From Myxocyprinus asiaticus (lineage: Eukaryota; Chordata; Actinopteri; Cypriniformes; Catostomidae), in contig NC_059362.1 in NCBI RefSeq assembly GCF_019703515.2, positions 45,351,826 through 45,415,825 of the forward strand: a stretch of 64,000 nucleotides of DNA. The letters are read 5' to 3'. Position numbers and translations under genes: made by a program. The notes below the pieces were generated by a model. That model saw only the letters and a list, made by a program, of their open reading frames with translations. It was not told where the DNA came from and made no database searches. This document shows, in pieces, positions 1 to 12,711 of this stretch. Positions within the stretch are counted from its first letter, which is position 1, and each line of letters opens with the position of its first letter.

Positions 1-777
1 CAAACACAATGTAATCGGATGCATAGATCATTAGATAATCCACACGAAGCACAATGTGCACACAGCACATAATGTGCTATCTAGCTTAAAACAAGTTAGC
101 TTTCTTGGATCAGATGACCTCATCAGAAATGATGTAGTATGTTTTCCAGCACCATGGAACGCTAAACCAATCATATAAGTATTCAGATCACTGCAACCAG
201 AGGTGGAAGTCATCCAAATATGGGCAGAGAGGATCATTTATTATAATTACATATGGCCACCAGGAGATGGCACCAACTACATGACACGGACTCAATGATG
301 ACTCAGATGACACAGAATGGAACTGAATGAGATCCCGTTACACATGCCTGCATGCTTTGGAGAGAGAGCATACCTTTAGTCATTGTTGTATTTGCATGTG
401 TAATTAGTTCTGGGCCCGTATTTCCAAAAAATCTTTAGGCTAAAAGTAGCTCCTATCGTGGAAATATAGGAGCAAATCTTAAAAATTAGGGGTGTGTCAC
501 TTGATTTTAGGACAGGTTAAAGAGTAATTCATGAAGCATTTTAGAATTAAAAGTGGCTCATAAACCCACGACAGCTTAGTCCTGAGGTTCTTCAAAAGAA
601 GTTTGTCAACTACCAGTACACCTTTATTATTAATACACCAGACAAGTTCAAAAGATTCTTCATTCAATACATGAAAAATAACATCTAACTGTATTTACAA
701 AATTACAGGTATTTTGCAGTGCATGGAAGGATAATGTCTGTAGCTACAGACAGGCACTAAAAGCTGCCAGGTTTATC
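1..777. other. AT-rich spacer, nothing recognised
   Basis: No exon-like ORF with splice sites and no repeat I can name is visible. Short ORFs here lack family motifs. The stretch could be old repeat or spacer downstream of slc35b2. Confidence 0.4.
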
Positions 778-2945
778 TATTCTAACACATAGAAAATAGC
801 CACAACAATCCTAGGTGTTTATTCAGTCCTGTGGCAAAATTGGTTAGGAATAAAGCATCGACTGATTCAGATATTCTGTCACAGCACAATAGTAATGACT
901 TCATGAATTTCTTAACTGATAAAATTGAAATAATCAGAAATAAAATTGGAATTATGCAATCAAATGTCACAGCACCTCAGAAAACAGTGTCTCATCATTT
1001 TCCAAATGAGCAACTTCAACCCTGTGCTGTCATAGGTCATGAAGAGCTAACAAAACTTATCGAAACATCAAAAACCACAACATGCATGTTAGAACCAATA
1101 ATAACTAAGCTCTTAAAAGAGGTATTCCCTGTAATCTCAAAACCTCTTCTTAATATTATTAACTCCTCGCTATCCTTAGGACATGTCCCAAGAAACTTTA
1201 AAATGGCAGTTATCAAACTGCTTATTAAGAAGCCACAGCTTGATCCAGGAGAATTGGCTAATTACAGACCGATTTCAAATCTCCCATTTATGTCGAAAAT
1301 ACTAGAAAAGGTAGTGTCCTCCCAACTATGTTCATTTCTACAGAGAAATGGAATATATGAACAATTTCAGTCAGGATTTAGGCCCCATCACAGTACAGAG
1401 ACTGCACTTATCAGAGTTACAAATGACTTGCTCTTATCATCTGATCGTGGCTGCATTTCTCCTCTAGTGCTTTTAGATCTTAGTGCTGCCTTCGACACTA
1501 TAGATCACAACATTCTCTTGAATAGGCTGGAGAATTATGTTGGCATTAGTGGACTTGCATTAGCATGGTTTAGGTCCTATTTATCAGACCGCTACCACTT
1601 TGTCTGTGTAAACGAGGAAATCAAACCAAACAAAAGTTAAGTATGGAGTGCCGCAGGGATCGGTTTTAGGGCCTCTGCTTTTCTCTTTATACATGCTTCC
1701 ACTGGGAGATATTATCAGGAATCATGGAATAAATTCCACTGTTATGCAGACGATACCCAACTTTATATTTCTTCTAAACCCAATGGAATTTCACAAGTCT
1801 CCAAATTAGCAGAGTGTATCAATGAAATCAAAGACTGGATGGCCATAAATTTCCTTCTACTCAGTTCTGACAAAACAGAGGTACTAATTATTGGACCAAA
1901 AACCTCTAAAAATAAGCTGTTATAATATATAATTTGACTCTCGATGGATGTACTGTTATGTCAGAAACGTCTATCATGATCTATAATTCTGCATAAAATT
2001 GAATGGCATCTACGCTAATATTATTCTATTTGTTTCCATGTCTCAACCTCAGGATTCATATCCTGAGGTTACTAGAGCCGGCCAGATCCAGCTCTCTTCC
2101 TGCTTGGTGTCGGACTCCACTGCTATGTGTCGCTGAGTGATGATGACTTAACGCAGCTAGTGCCAGCCAGACATCACTTCAATCTATTATGATGGACTTC
2201 AGAGGATGAACTGATGCCAACTACAACTATAAGACATCGGATACTTAACATGCCACTGCCTGAACCTTGGACTTAGGATAGACCCTACCGAACCTCACCG
2301 AAATGACCTGCCGGTTGAACTGCGATGCACCTCACTGATCTCTGCCTGCATCACCTTTGTTTATTGATGGACTACACTCTTGAAATGGAATACATAGACT
2401 ATCAGTTAATTGCCAACAAAAGCCTTCATCAGCCAACTAACAAAGGACAATTGCATCTATGTGAACTTCTGCAGTTAATCCAGGAGACTTCAAAGACATT
2501 AGTGATTAATCTTACAGTTCATACAAAATCTTTGTTTAAACACTGGCCCTTAACACTTACTTAATTTACAAATTTTAAACCATGACTTGCACTGCACATA
2601 AATAACTAATATTGGCATTATATTCATGATGTTAGTCAGAGGGGAACTGGCCCCCACAGTGAGTCTGGTTTCTCCCAAGGTTATTTTTCTCCGTTAACCA
2701 ACATCTTATGGAGTTCTGTGTTCCTTGCCACAGTTGCTTCGGCTTGCTCACTGGGGTTCTAAATACAATTATTATTTAACTTCCATACACAATTTACAAT
2801 AATATTTAATCAAACTACACAATGATGACTCTAAGACTCTCTAGATATTATAGTTTAATTTTCTGTTAATGCATGATTTCATGTAAAGCTGCTTTGAAAT
2901 GATGTGTGTTGTGAAAAGCGCTATACAAATAACAATGACTTGACT
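778..2945 (+). mobile_element. Decayed L2/CR1-clade LINE, 5' truncated
   Basis: The first part encodes a jockey/L2-like reverse transcriptase. The 3' part, from about 2640, has the untranslated tail common to fish L2-type elements: a 'ctggtttctcccaaggtt' block, then 'aaagcgctatacaaataa', ending in a TGACTTGACTTG-type short repeat at about 2930-2945. The endonuclease domain is missing at the 5' side, as expected for 5' truncation during target-primed reverse transcription. The middle (about 1920-2640) has no coding similarity that I recognise. Clade assignment is by motif memory only. Confidence 0.75.
831..1911 (+). pseudogene. LINE reverse transcriptase, frameshifted
   Basis: An open frame of 269 codons (831-1640) carries RT blocks in the usual order: [10 protein letters not shown], then [15 protein letters not shown], then the catalytic block [17 protein letters not shown]. 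The frame is lost at about 1638. The next block, [14 protein letters not shown] (about 1640-1690), is in a second frame. The active-site block CYADDTQLY (about 1741-1768) is in a third frame and runs on to about 1911. Two frameshifts therefore split the polymerase, so the copy is dead. It is not a host gene. Confidence 0.85.
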
Positions 2946-3375
2946 TGTATTTAGGTAACATTAACAGCCAGATCAACCAAGTACAAGGAAACAAAATACA
3001 ACAGATAGCATAAAGATCAATTAAAACAATTGTCTAATGATGCATTTTACCCATATATGACAAAAGTGAGGACAAAACACAAATCAGACAGTTTGATCAT
3101 GTGATTAAATTACTTTAATCTAATGTATAAACAAATAATCCTACAAAACGTTAACAAGACTACATTAGTAAGGTAGCATTTCTCGATGCTCATTCACATT
3201 CCTTCAGAAACTGCCTTTCCAAATGACTGTCAGCATTTACATGACAATTAAAGACAATGAATAACAGTTATCGGAGTGACCAGCCAGACAAATGATTCAT
3301 TAAGACAACCAAAATATTCAGAGGGCATTACAAGAAATAAAACCATTGCAGAATACCAGTCATATAGGGCAAATC
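2946..3375. other. AT-rich spacer
   Basis: No gene, splice-bounded exon or recognisable repeat is seen between the LINE tail and the short SINE. Confidence 0.35.
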
Positions 3376-3379
3376 TCAC

Positions 3380-3578
3380 AAAACCGTGGCATAGTGGGAT
3401 AAAGCCCTAAACTGGTAATCAGAAGGTTGCTGGTTTGATCCCCAGAGCCACCACCATTGTGTTCTTGAGCAAGGCACTTAACTCCAGGTTGCTCCAGGGG
3501 GATTGTCCCTGTAATAAGTGCACTGTAAGTCACTTTGGATAAAAGTGTCTGCCAAATGCATAAATGTAATTGTAATGT
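3380..3578 (+). mobile_element. tRNA-derived V-SINE-like element (HAmo-like)
   Basis: The head has tRNA promoter boxes: an A-box-like TGGCATAGTGGG near 3387 and a B-box-like GGTTTGATCCC near 3432. The body reads through 'ttgagcaaggcacttaactcc'. The tail has 'ctttggataaaagtgtctgccaaatg', the LINE-2-like 3' end shared by V-SINEs, and then a short TGTAAT-like repeat. This matches what I remember of cyprinid HAmo SINEs; the exact family is not verified. Confidence 0.75.
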
Positions 3579-4239
3579 TATTTCGGCCCTGTGCAAAATG
3601 TAATTTCTTATTTGATTTTTGGGCAAAAATCCTCCTTGAGGGTATTGCAAATTTTATCTAAAGCATCTAATTGCAAACTCTCTTTTGCAGTCTCTAGTGT
3701 TGGTTTTTATTAGTCCTGATTAGTGTTAAAAAAATAATTCTCAAGGACATTAATTCAGGACAAATTCGATATTTTGGTAAACAAGCACACCAGCCTCAAA
3801 TAGGTCGACCAGGCTTAACTCCCAGTATTCAGATATTATGTTTTTTCTCATGCTCGGCTGTATTCAAATATAAATAGTGTTTGAGAGTGTTGCATGAATG
3901 AGTCGTGACACTATGAACACACAGTTTTCACAACCACAATCCATCAGACAAAATATGTTGTAGCGTTTAACGGCACATAATAAAAAAACTGATCCCAGAA
4001 ACCACAAACATGTTTAAAACCATAATAAAGGCAGATTAGTATTATTGCACGTGCAAATAAAATCAAAATCTAATAAAAAAAGCAAAATAAATAAAAGCAC
4101 AAAAACAATATTTTTTTTTAATAAAACAGAACAAAAAAAAGAAATAAAAAATGCTTGACCCAAAAAAAAAAAAAAAAAAGAAAAAAGTAATGACTAAAGG
4201 TTATTAGAGTCTATTTAAATTTTCTTAACGAGAACTTTA

Positions 4240-4272
<33 letters not shown>

Positions 4273-5222
4273 TTCCAACATATTATTACCAATTTAACTT
4301 AAATGAAAGAGGCAAAACATGCTATTTTTCAGTACAGGGGAAAAGTACAGATAAATGAATGAAATTGTGTGACTGCAGATCTCTCATTCTTGGTCTCACA
4401 ATATAATTAAACATTGCTGGTGGATGTAATTAGTACGTCAGTATAAAGAGGCCTGAAAGCAAATTTGTACAAATCTCTTTCTGCCTAACCCTAAAAGTAA
4501 ACCGACACGTCAAGACAAGACAATGTAAAACTGGCTTGTTGACTCTGTATTTATTATTCACATGGTTGTCTATTCATTTCTGAACATCCTTTAATTGTAT
4601 ATAATTACTAAAAATAAATATGGAATTTCCCGTTCAGGCAGTTATAATGGCATTTTTTGATGCTTGCCTGATCTGATCGAGAAAAACACTGTACAGTAAT
4701 TTTCCACGAGAGACACAAACCTCAATGGATCTGCAAACACAAACTAAAAAACGTCTTTTACCTTGACCAGTCACATTCAGGACACATTGTATAGCTAACA
4801 CAACCAGAAATATGAGGGTCTCGCATGTACTGGGGGGCAAAAACAAGATTATAAACTTTTCAACATTTTTATTAGGAGCAGCTTCATATTATTAACCAAA
4901 TTATTTGTTGGCATGAACACGGTTATCAGGTTTATGATTATGGGTGAATCTTACAAAACCTTTTAAGAACATGTCGTTTCACCCCAAAAAGAAAATAATG
5001 AGAAATTATATTTTACATTGAAGAAAATGTAGCCTATTTTTAGGACCATTAACATTTTTGGCATTGACATTATTTTAAATCACAATACGTTTTTGAAATT
5101 TTCATGACAATTAAGCACATTTTCCTCACAAAATCTCATTGCCGTATTGGGGAAAAAAACAACGCAGAAACGTGCATAGTCCCAATGCAGAAAATCTCAA
5201 TGGTCCTTAAAATTGGCTTCAT
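3579..5222. other. Spacer with A-rich blocks and a dispersed repeat
   Basis: Simple A-rich runs lie at about 4080-4190 and 4247-4271. From about 4940 begins a dispersed repeat recognised by phrases such as 'tctcacaaaacc', 'ttaagaacatgt' and 'caccccaaaaa'. No gene is supported. Confidence 0.4.
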
Positions 5223-5520
5223 TTTATTTATGCAAAATACAATGTCTCTTTTGTTCTTCTTTTGATGTTTTCAAGGTATTCACTCGTTTATGACTAAGGG
5301 TCAGTCTCACAAAAACGTCAAGAACATTTGCCTCATTACCATAATGCAAAAAATAATAAAATAAAATAATGAATAAAATAAAAATTGCACAGTCCCAATG
5401 CAACAAATCGAAATGGGACTAAAAAATAGGCTTCATTTTCTTCAGACAAATATAAGGTTGTTTTTCTTTTGATTTTGGTATGAAATATGACCCGGACATG
5501 TTTTCAAGAGAAAATATTGG
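4940..5520. repeat. Two adjacent copies of an unnamed dispersed repeat
   Basis: Two diverged copies (about 4940-5270 and 5280-5510) share a common order of words: calls for 'tctcacaaaa', 'cagtcccaatgca', 'ggcttcatttt' and 'ttcttttgat'. Related pieces recur at about 24040-24140, 26230-26460, 26650-26830 and 33990-34230. I cannot assign a superfamily; no clear terminal inverted repeats were identified. Confidence 0.5.
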
Positions 5521-5940
5521 GAATATAATATAACAATGGAAATAACTTGACAAATCGTACTTGACTTGACACTCGTACGGCATCTCAACCACAACACTTT
5601 GTATTCCTCTTGAAAATCTACATTTCTTCAGATAACTTCCTAAAGCAATATTTAAATGAAAAAAACTAAAAGTGTGACGTTTTTTAGTACCAAATTACAA
5701 AGATTTGAAAGGCTCATCACTCTGAAGTCCTTGTACACTCGATGGCTCATCAAGTCATTCCCATAGAAACGTCAAGTAACGTGCACATACAAACAAGCCT
5801 AAATCCCTTTGAAACCAAGAATAATCCCTTTCTGTACCATTTGACCTTACAAAATACAAACCTGCAAAGTTGTACACCAAAGAAAAGCAAACCACAAAAA
5901 TATGGTCTCTGTACACGTCCGTTTTCCGGCATTTGTTCGT

Positions 5941-8900
5941 CTAAACTTTCTGAACTGGCGTTTGCGTCGCTGGTTTGCTAGCCTTCTTCATGCGGCTACG
6001 GGCGTAGACGCGGAGGAAAAGGGCGAGGAAGACCACAGCCACGCCAAAGCCGGCCACCATGGTGACCGCGTGACCGTAGATGAAGCAGGACAAAAGAATA
6101 GCAATGGCCTGGCGTAGAGTCATGATTATCGTGAAGATAGCCGCTCCAAATTGTGCGATGGTATAGAAGATGAACAGTTGACCACATGCTGAGCAAACAG
6201 ACAGCAAAACTGCGTGGAAAGCAAACTCAGAGTGACGCGCCATGAACGCTAGGGAATCGAAGAATGCACCTTGCTCCAGGAGAGAGCCGACTGTGAAGAG
6301 ACATGAGAAGAGGTTCACGCCAAACATCATCTGGACGGACGACATCTTGTATTTGAAGAGGTTGTCCTGCCAGTTGGAGGTGAAGCTATCGAAAACGATG
6401 TATCCGCCCAGGATGATGATGCCCGAGAAGGTTGTGACAGTGGACGGATGTTTGTTGGTGGAACTGGACAGCAGGAACATGCTAACGCCCACTGAAATCA
6501 GGACAGCAGTGAAATACTCCCAGTATTCATAGCTTTTGCGGGAGACAATCTTGCCCATCAGCATCACGGGTATCACCTTAGAGGCTTTGGCTAACACCTG
6601 GTGAAGCACAAATAATGGATAACGGTTTATTTTCTTTGGAATCATTGCATAGAAAACAGTATTGTGCATGAATTGGAAAAGTAAGTATTGCAACTAATAG
6701 CCTAATCAAACCAATATATATTCATTATAAACAGATAATATCTGTTTTCAAATAAACAAATATTTAGGCTACATTATCATCTGCCTCCACAAAGCAGCCC
6801 ATTAAGCCAGAATGTGAGGTAAATGGGTTTTACCTGTGTTGGAAAACTGATGTATTTGAGCGCTTCATATTGACACCAGCTGCTGAGAATGTTCGAGAGT
6901 GAAGCGAAGGAGTATTTGTACATTGGTGCGCCGTGGCGAGGCTGTTTAAACATAACGCAACACAGTCCGGACACTGTCAATGCCAGAATACGGTTCATTA
7001 AGACCAGAAACTGTGAGTCTTTGAAGCGCTCGCCACTGCCTTCAACCTCTGTGGCGCCGTAAGAGCGTGTCATCACCCGTTCTTGAAGAACGCCCCATGT
7101 CAGGTACGACACCTGAAGGATTAGACAAAGCATAGTGAGTGTTACAGTCTAAATTCTGAACATAACCTGAACATGTACCAGTAAAGCCTTGTTTATACTT
7201 TCGCCTGGCACTCTTCTCCAAATGACAGACGGCAGTGCAGAGAAAATATCAGCTGATACAGCAAGAAACAGCAGTGAAAAAGCACTTTGCTGAACTTTAC
7301 ATTTACCTAGCCAGGTTTGATACAAGAGGTGAACAAAACAAAAACACTTAAAAACCAGTAGTCTGTCTATCTGTCTGTGGCTACACTCAAGCACACAAGT
7401 TCACAGTTACAGCCTAGTTAAAATGACTTTTACATTTAAAATAATTGTACGCATTCCAATAAAATTGCTTTTATTTTACACAGTATAAAATAAACATGAG
7501 CAGTTCAATGATATATTCCTGAAAGCAACCTCTAGTGTATTGTTAAGACCTTTTTATTCAGTGTGCCAAAGGTAGTGGATAAATAGGCTTACTTGTCTTC
7601 CTAAACAAGAAAAACTGAGGAGCTGCAACTGGAAATTTCACAGTGAAAACATTGTCCTTTTAAACCAAAAGCAGTAGTTTAACGCTGGCTCAAAAAAGCA
7701 GGCATATCTGCCCCTTTCCTCGAATTTGTCTATGGGATTGAAGCACTGCACAAAAAAAAAAAAAAAACATACTAAAATTGGCATGTGAACGACCACTTGA
7801 AATGGAGCCTCGCAAAGGCTAGACGACAGCAGCGATGACGTCACTCTGTGTGCGCAAACCCTCACGAACAAGGGTACGCCACAAGTGTAAACCAGGCTTA
7901 AGATGTGACTGAATCCTAAATAGGCATGACCCAAAAACTTTCCCCACAACGTTTGAGTGTTTTTGGACCAATGAGTTTGCACTATGGCAATGGCTATCGA
8001 GTGTCATGTGAACGAAAAAGAAACCAAGTGAGCAACAAAATGTTTTGTTGTGCGTCACTTATTGTGGCTGTGGGTGGATGGGACACTAAGGTTTACTGTG
8101 TCATCGCATGCAGAGATGAACCATTAAATGGCTCCAAAACCACTCCAAAAACAAAAGACATAGTAAAAGAAAAACAAAAGAAAAGACTAAGCAAAACAAA
8201 AAGCTAAATAAAAATAAAACAACAAGCAAAACAAACAGAAACAAAACACCAAGGGTTAGGGTGACAAAATCAAAACACTAAACCAAAAAAGCAAAGCAAA
8301 ACTACAAGCAAAACCAAAAATAAATAAAACCAAACAAACAAAACTAAACGTCAAGCAAAACCAAAACAAAATGCCAAGCAAAACAAAAAGCAACAAAACC
8401 AAAACAAATGCCAAGCAAAAAATAAAATCCAAAAGACTAAGCAAAACTAAACCAAAACAAAAGACTAAGCAAAACAAAAAGCTAAACAAAAATAAAACAA
8501 GCAAAGCAAAAAACAAAAGACCAACCTAAACAAAACAAAAACAAAAAACTAAGCAACACAAAAAGTTAAATACAAATAAAACAAGCAAAACTAAAAAGAC
8601 CAAGCTAAACAAAACAGAAACAACAACAAAAGACCAATCAAAATGGCAAACATCAATCAAGACAAAAAGCAGAACCAAAACAAAAGGCCAGGCAAAACAA
8701 AATCAAAACACTAAACAAAAAAAGCAAAGCAAAACAAAAAGCTAAATAAAAATAAAACAACAAGCAAAACTCTGAGCAAAACAAAAACCAAAACCAAACT
8801 GAAAGGTCAGGCAAAACAAAATAAAAATACTAAACAAAAAAAGCAAAGCAAAACTACAAGCAAAACCAAAAATAAATAAAACCAAACAAACAAAACTAAA

Positions 8901-11900
8901 CGTCAAGCAAAACCAAAACAAAATGCCAAGCAAAAAAACCAAACAAAAAAACAAGTAAAGCAAAAAACAAAAGACCAACCTAAACAAAACCAAAACAAAA
9001 AACTAAGCAACACAAAAAGTTAAATAAAAATAAAACAAGCAAAAAAAAAAAAGACCAAGCTAAACAAAACAGAAACAACAACAAAAGACCAATCAAAATG
9101 GCAAACATCAATCAAGAAAAAAAGCAGAACCAAAACGAAAGGCCAGGCAAAACAAAAAACACTAAACAAAAAAAGCAAAGCAAAACAAAAATAAAAACAA
9201 CCAAAACGGCAAGCAAAACCAAAACAAAATGCCAAGCAAAATAAAAAGCAACAAAACCAAAACAAAATGCCAATCAAAGCAAAACAAGAAAAACAAAAAA
9301 CAAAAACAAAACAAAACACCAAACAAAAAAACACCAAGCAAAACAAAACACTAAGCAAATCACAGTAAACCTATCAAACTAAATGCACTTTAGAGATCAA
9401 AAGCACACTATTCATGGGCCTGATTTTTAAACTAGTTTGTGTTAACAGATTTGCAACCTGAATATTATTGTGAATACTGTACATAAAGAATATTAACTTG
9501 CAAACACAACATGACTGAACCTTCAGTTAAATTATTCAGTGCATGCAGCCATGAACCACAGGGACAGTTACCTGGAGTCCAGCTGCACAGAAAATCAACT
9601 TGATGGCCTGTCGAGCTGATGATCTGGATTCAGCTTCATTTCTGGGTGCCGATGACACATCATCCAACAGTCCTGCCTTAGACTCATTCCCAAACACACA
9701 GGTCTTTATGACAGGAAAACAAAGACCACGACCTAAACATGAGAAGTAGGTTAAGTGTGACAAGCACATACTGCAAAACCTCAGAGCTTGAACACTTAAG
9801 TTGAGTTTGAATTTGCAACAATGCTGATTACATCAAATAAAGTGCATATGATTTAAAAAGGCACATACCATGGAAAACTTTTTTGACATAAAAGTGTTTG
9901 TTAAACTATGTAGACATAGGAGTGTATATATACTGTATACTGCCTTCTATGTTTTAAAAATAGTACGAGAAACAGAAACTGTTATGCGATGATGCACATC
10001 ATCTACTCAGAATTCAGCAACTTGCCCCACCCTGATGAATGACAAACTACTTTGGCAGCAAAAACAGTCTGTTTAATTGTAAGAGTCAGAGAGAGAGTGG
10101 AAAACAGTCCTGAAAAACGACATTTGTTTTTGGTGCAAGAAACCGTGACTAACATTGTACATATACTTAAAAGGAAAAAATGCTACAGAAGTGTAGAATA
10201 TGACTGGAAATGGAAAAGTGAGCTTAAGGTGAGTTACTTCAACAAACCTGTTTCTAGATAGTTGATCCGTTTGAAGTAGCTGATGAGGAAATATCCAGGG
10301 ATGATGATGGTGGCGTAGCCCAAAACATTGAGAAACAAACGGAAGAGCCAAACATCCTGCCAGCCGCCCAACAGCGAAGCATCTTCAGCGTCCGCAAGTG
10401 CAGCAGGCAAAACACACAACACCACAACAAACCATACACTGAAACAAACAAACAAAAATGTTTTAACTGTGAGATTTAAGGATACATCATCCTCTAAAAA
10501 GAAGTTGAATTATCCCATGAAATTAAATTGGACTTTTTGTGGATTTTAGTTCTTGTCTGTTAGCTTTGAGACCATCTATTTGCTATATAACTCAACTATG
10601 AATTATTAAATTAACTTTTAGCAAATAAACACATACATTCTGTCAGGAAAAACAGAACAAAAATATTGATGACATCATCTTGCACTTCACAAAGTTTTGT
10701 CCAATTAAATGCTCTCTAGAATGAGACTGTCCCTCCCCCTAATACCACCCTGCTAACAGCAAGAAATAGCAAGTAATAAATCCATAGTATACTTTTTTTA
10801 TTTTATCCTTTTATTTTTTCCGTTGTTGGCTTCTTGCAATTTATACTTTCCCTGTACAGGTTGTAAATCAAAATAAAAGTATAAAAAAGTGACAGGACCT
10901 GCGACATGTCCCACCTTAACTTCCTGTTTAACAGGAAATGTGTCAACACGGGTAAGAAAGCTGCACTTTAACCTTCATTTGTATGATGGGTAAATATCCT
11001 ATTCAGTTCTAGCTGCTTTAAATTCAAACCCACTCCTAATATGTTTGAAATAGATTTACAGCTTTTGTTATCTTAGCTTCAGAAAATCTCCTCCGTGACT
11101 TTTGCTACGTCTTATTATCAAAATAATGAAAATAACTAAAAAATAAAAATAAAACGTTTTTTTTTTTTTTTAAGAAGTTTGCTAAACATCTAATTCACAT
11201 CAAGGTGAAAATGTGACTCTTTCCAAAATAAAAAAGTTTTGGTAGTTGTGTATTATGGTGATGTTTGCCCTATACTTTTGTGCCCCTGTCACAGAAGGTT
11301 CCTGTGTGCATATTGTGGGCATTCCTGGAATTCAGCAGGTCTCCTCCCAGGAGCCTGATCCAATTCCAACAGAACCTCTTTGTGCACAGAGCTCAGCCCC
11401 TTCACACCACGACAGCACCAGCAAAACCCCCTTCCGTGTGCCTGTTACCTGACACCACAGACTAGTTGACTAGCAGCCAATTAAAACTAGTTGAATGCTT
11501 CATTAAAGAAGAAATGTGTGCTATAAATAAATGTGAACAATAGTTAATTTACACTGTTGGGTTGCCAAAAGGTGTTTCCCAAATTCTGAACTAAGACTAC
11601 AGTGTACAAACAAGTATTTATTCATCTACACCTCATCCACATTTTAGCTTAAATCCTGGACACAGTGACTTTTTGAGATTCTAGTCTGACAGAACATAAT
11701 TAACAATTAAAAATGATAAACAATGCACAAACTTGGATGATTATAGTTTAGATCCAAGTTGACAGATAAATGAAGGCAGGCATCAAGTAACAGCTGAATA
11801 AAATCCAGTTATACCTCCCAAATTAAACCAAATGAAAGACCAGCAAAACAAGATTATAGGCTGCTACTAAAATATGATTTTACATTAACAAATCAAGAAA

Positions 11901-12711
11901 TGCCAACTTAACAAAACAGCTCATTAAAATTCAGTCAACAGTCATTTCAAAATGTAACAAACAAATCCAAAATCCTGCTAGTTTTTTTTTTCATATTAAA
12001 TTTTATATTAAAATGTGACTAATGTTTGAAATACTACATTAAATGTGATTATGATGTTTGAAATGCAACAATTCAATGCCACTGTCATTTTTTTATTATA
12101 CAATGTAATGTGACTGTGATGTTTGAAATATTACATTAAATGTGATTGTGATGTTTTGAAATGTCAAAACTAAATGCAGCTGCCATGACTGAAATGTTAC
12201 ATTTAGCCTAAATTAAATATTTCACTTGTTATATTAAAATGTGACTGTAATGTTTGAAATACTACATTAAATGTGATTGTGATAATGTTCAATGTTACAT
12301 TAAATGTGATTATGATGTCTGAAATGCAACAATTCAATGCCACTGTGATTTTTTTATGATACTTTCAAATGTGATTGTGATGTTTTGAAATGTCAAAATT
12401 AATGCAGCTGTCATGGCTGACATGTTACATTTAGCCTAAATGAAACATTTCACTTGTTATATTAAAATGTGACTGTAATGTTTGAAATATTACATTAAAT
12501 GTTACTATGATGCCTACAATGTTACATTAAATGTGATTGTGATGTTTGAAATATTACATTTAAATTAGTTATTTGACACGTTATATTAAAATGCAGCAGT
12601 AAGGTTTGAAATATAATGTTTAATATTACAGTAATGTTGCAAATATAACATTTAACTGTAACTGTGATATTTGAGCATCATGTTTCAGTACCTCCATGGA
12701 AACAGATGCAT
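5941..12711 (-). CDS. slc35b2: PAPS transporter 1, Golgi (SLC35B2), 5 coding exons
   Basis: It imports the sulfate donor PAPS into the Golgi in exchange for adenosine 3',5'-bisphosphate, which supports sulfation of proteoglycans and tyrosines. Coding exons on the minus strand are 12711-12692, 10438-10248, 9732-9572, 7112-6834 and 6597-5941 (stop TAG). All junctions are GT-AG and the phases agree, giving 435 aa; I recall 432 for human. Family landmarks include RINYLETG joined to RGLCFP across exons 2/3, [76 protein letters not shown] text and the C-terminal PVQKV. The protein is hydrophobic throughout, consistent with about ten membrane spans. The ATG was chosen because exon 1 ends at GGAG|gtactg in the right phase, giving MHLFPWSVWFVVV, a signal-anchor-like start. 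Exon 1 has only 20 coding bases, so that start is the least certain part. Confidence 0.93.
7741..7767. repeat. Poly-A run in slc35b2 intron 3
   Basis: A short A-run interrupts otherwise unremarkable intron sequence between exon 4 (ending 7112) and the large CAAAA array. ORFs across it have no family motifs. Confidence 0.6.
8110..9365. repeat. 1.25-kb (CAAAA)-like low-complexity array, T-poor on plus strand
   Basis: The array lies in slc35b2 intron 3 and is made almost only of A, C and G words such as 'aaaccaaaac', 'gccaagcaaaac' and 'aaaaagctaaataaa'. It has a higher-order structure: a block at about 8288-8387 recurs at about 8838-8937, about 8510-8590 recurs at about 8955-9045, and about 8614-8700 recurs at about 9068-9155. 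The period is roughly 450-550 bases. The long open frames on the minus strand (8256-8516, 8742-8993, 9020-9358) are only F/L/V/C-rich translations of this composition and are not genes. Relative to slc35b2 transcription the RNA is very U/G-rich. Confidence 0.9.
11990..12660. repeat. Degenerate tandem array in slc35b2 intron 1
   Basis: Units around 'tgtgactgtgatgtttgaaa' plus 'tattacattaaatg' repeat about every 35-50 bases. A larger duplication is also visible: the block with 'gcaacaattcaatgccactg' occurs at about 12064 and again at about 12326, and the block with 'aaatgcagctgccatgactg' at about 12171 returns at about 12402. The period is therefore about 230-260 bases. No coding potential. Confidence 0.8.

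Noticed and set aside
6242..6532. Plus-strand ORF across slc35b2 exon 5
   Set aside because: It is a shadow of the strongly supported minus-strand exon.
8256..9358. Three long minus-strand ORFs with strongly hydrophobic F/L/V/C translations, like membrane proteins
   Set aside because: They are direct translations of the reverse complement of a CAAAA low-complexity array, contain no family motif and lie inside an slc35b2 intron.
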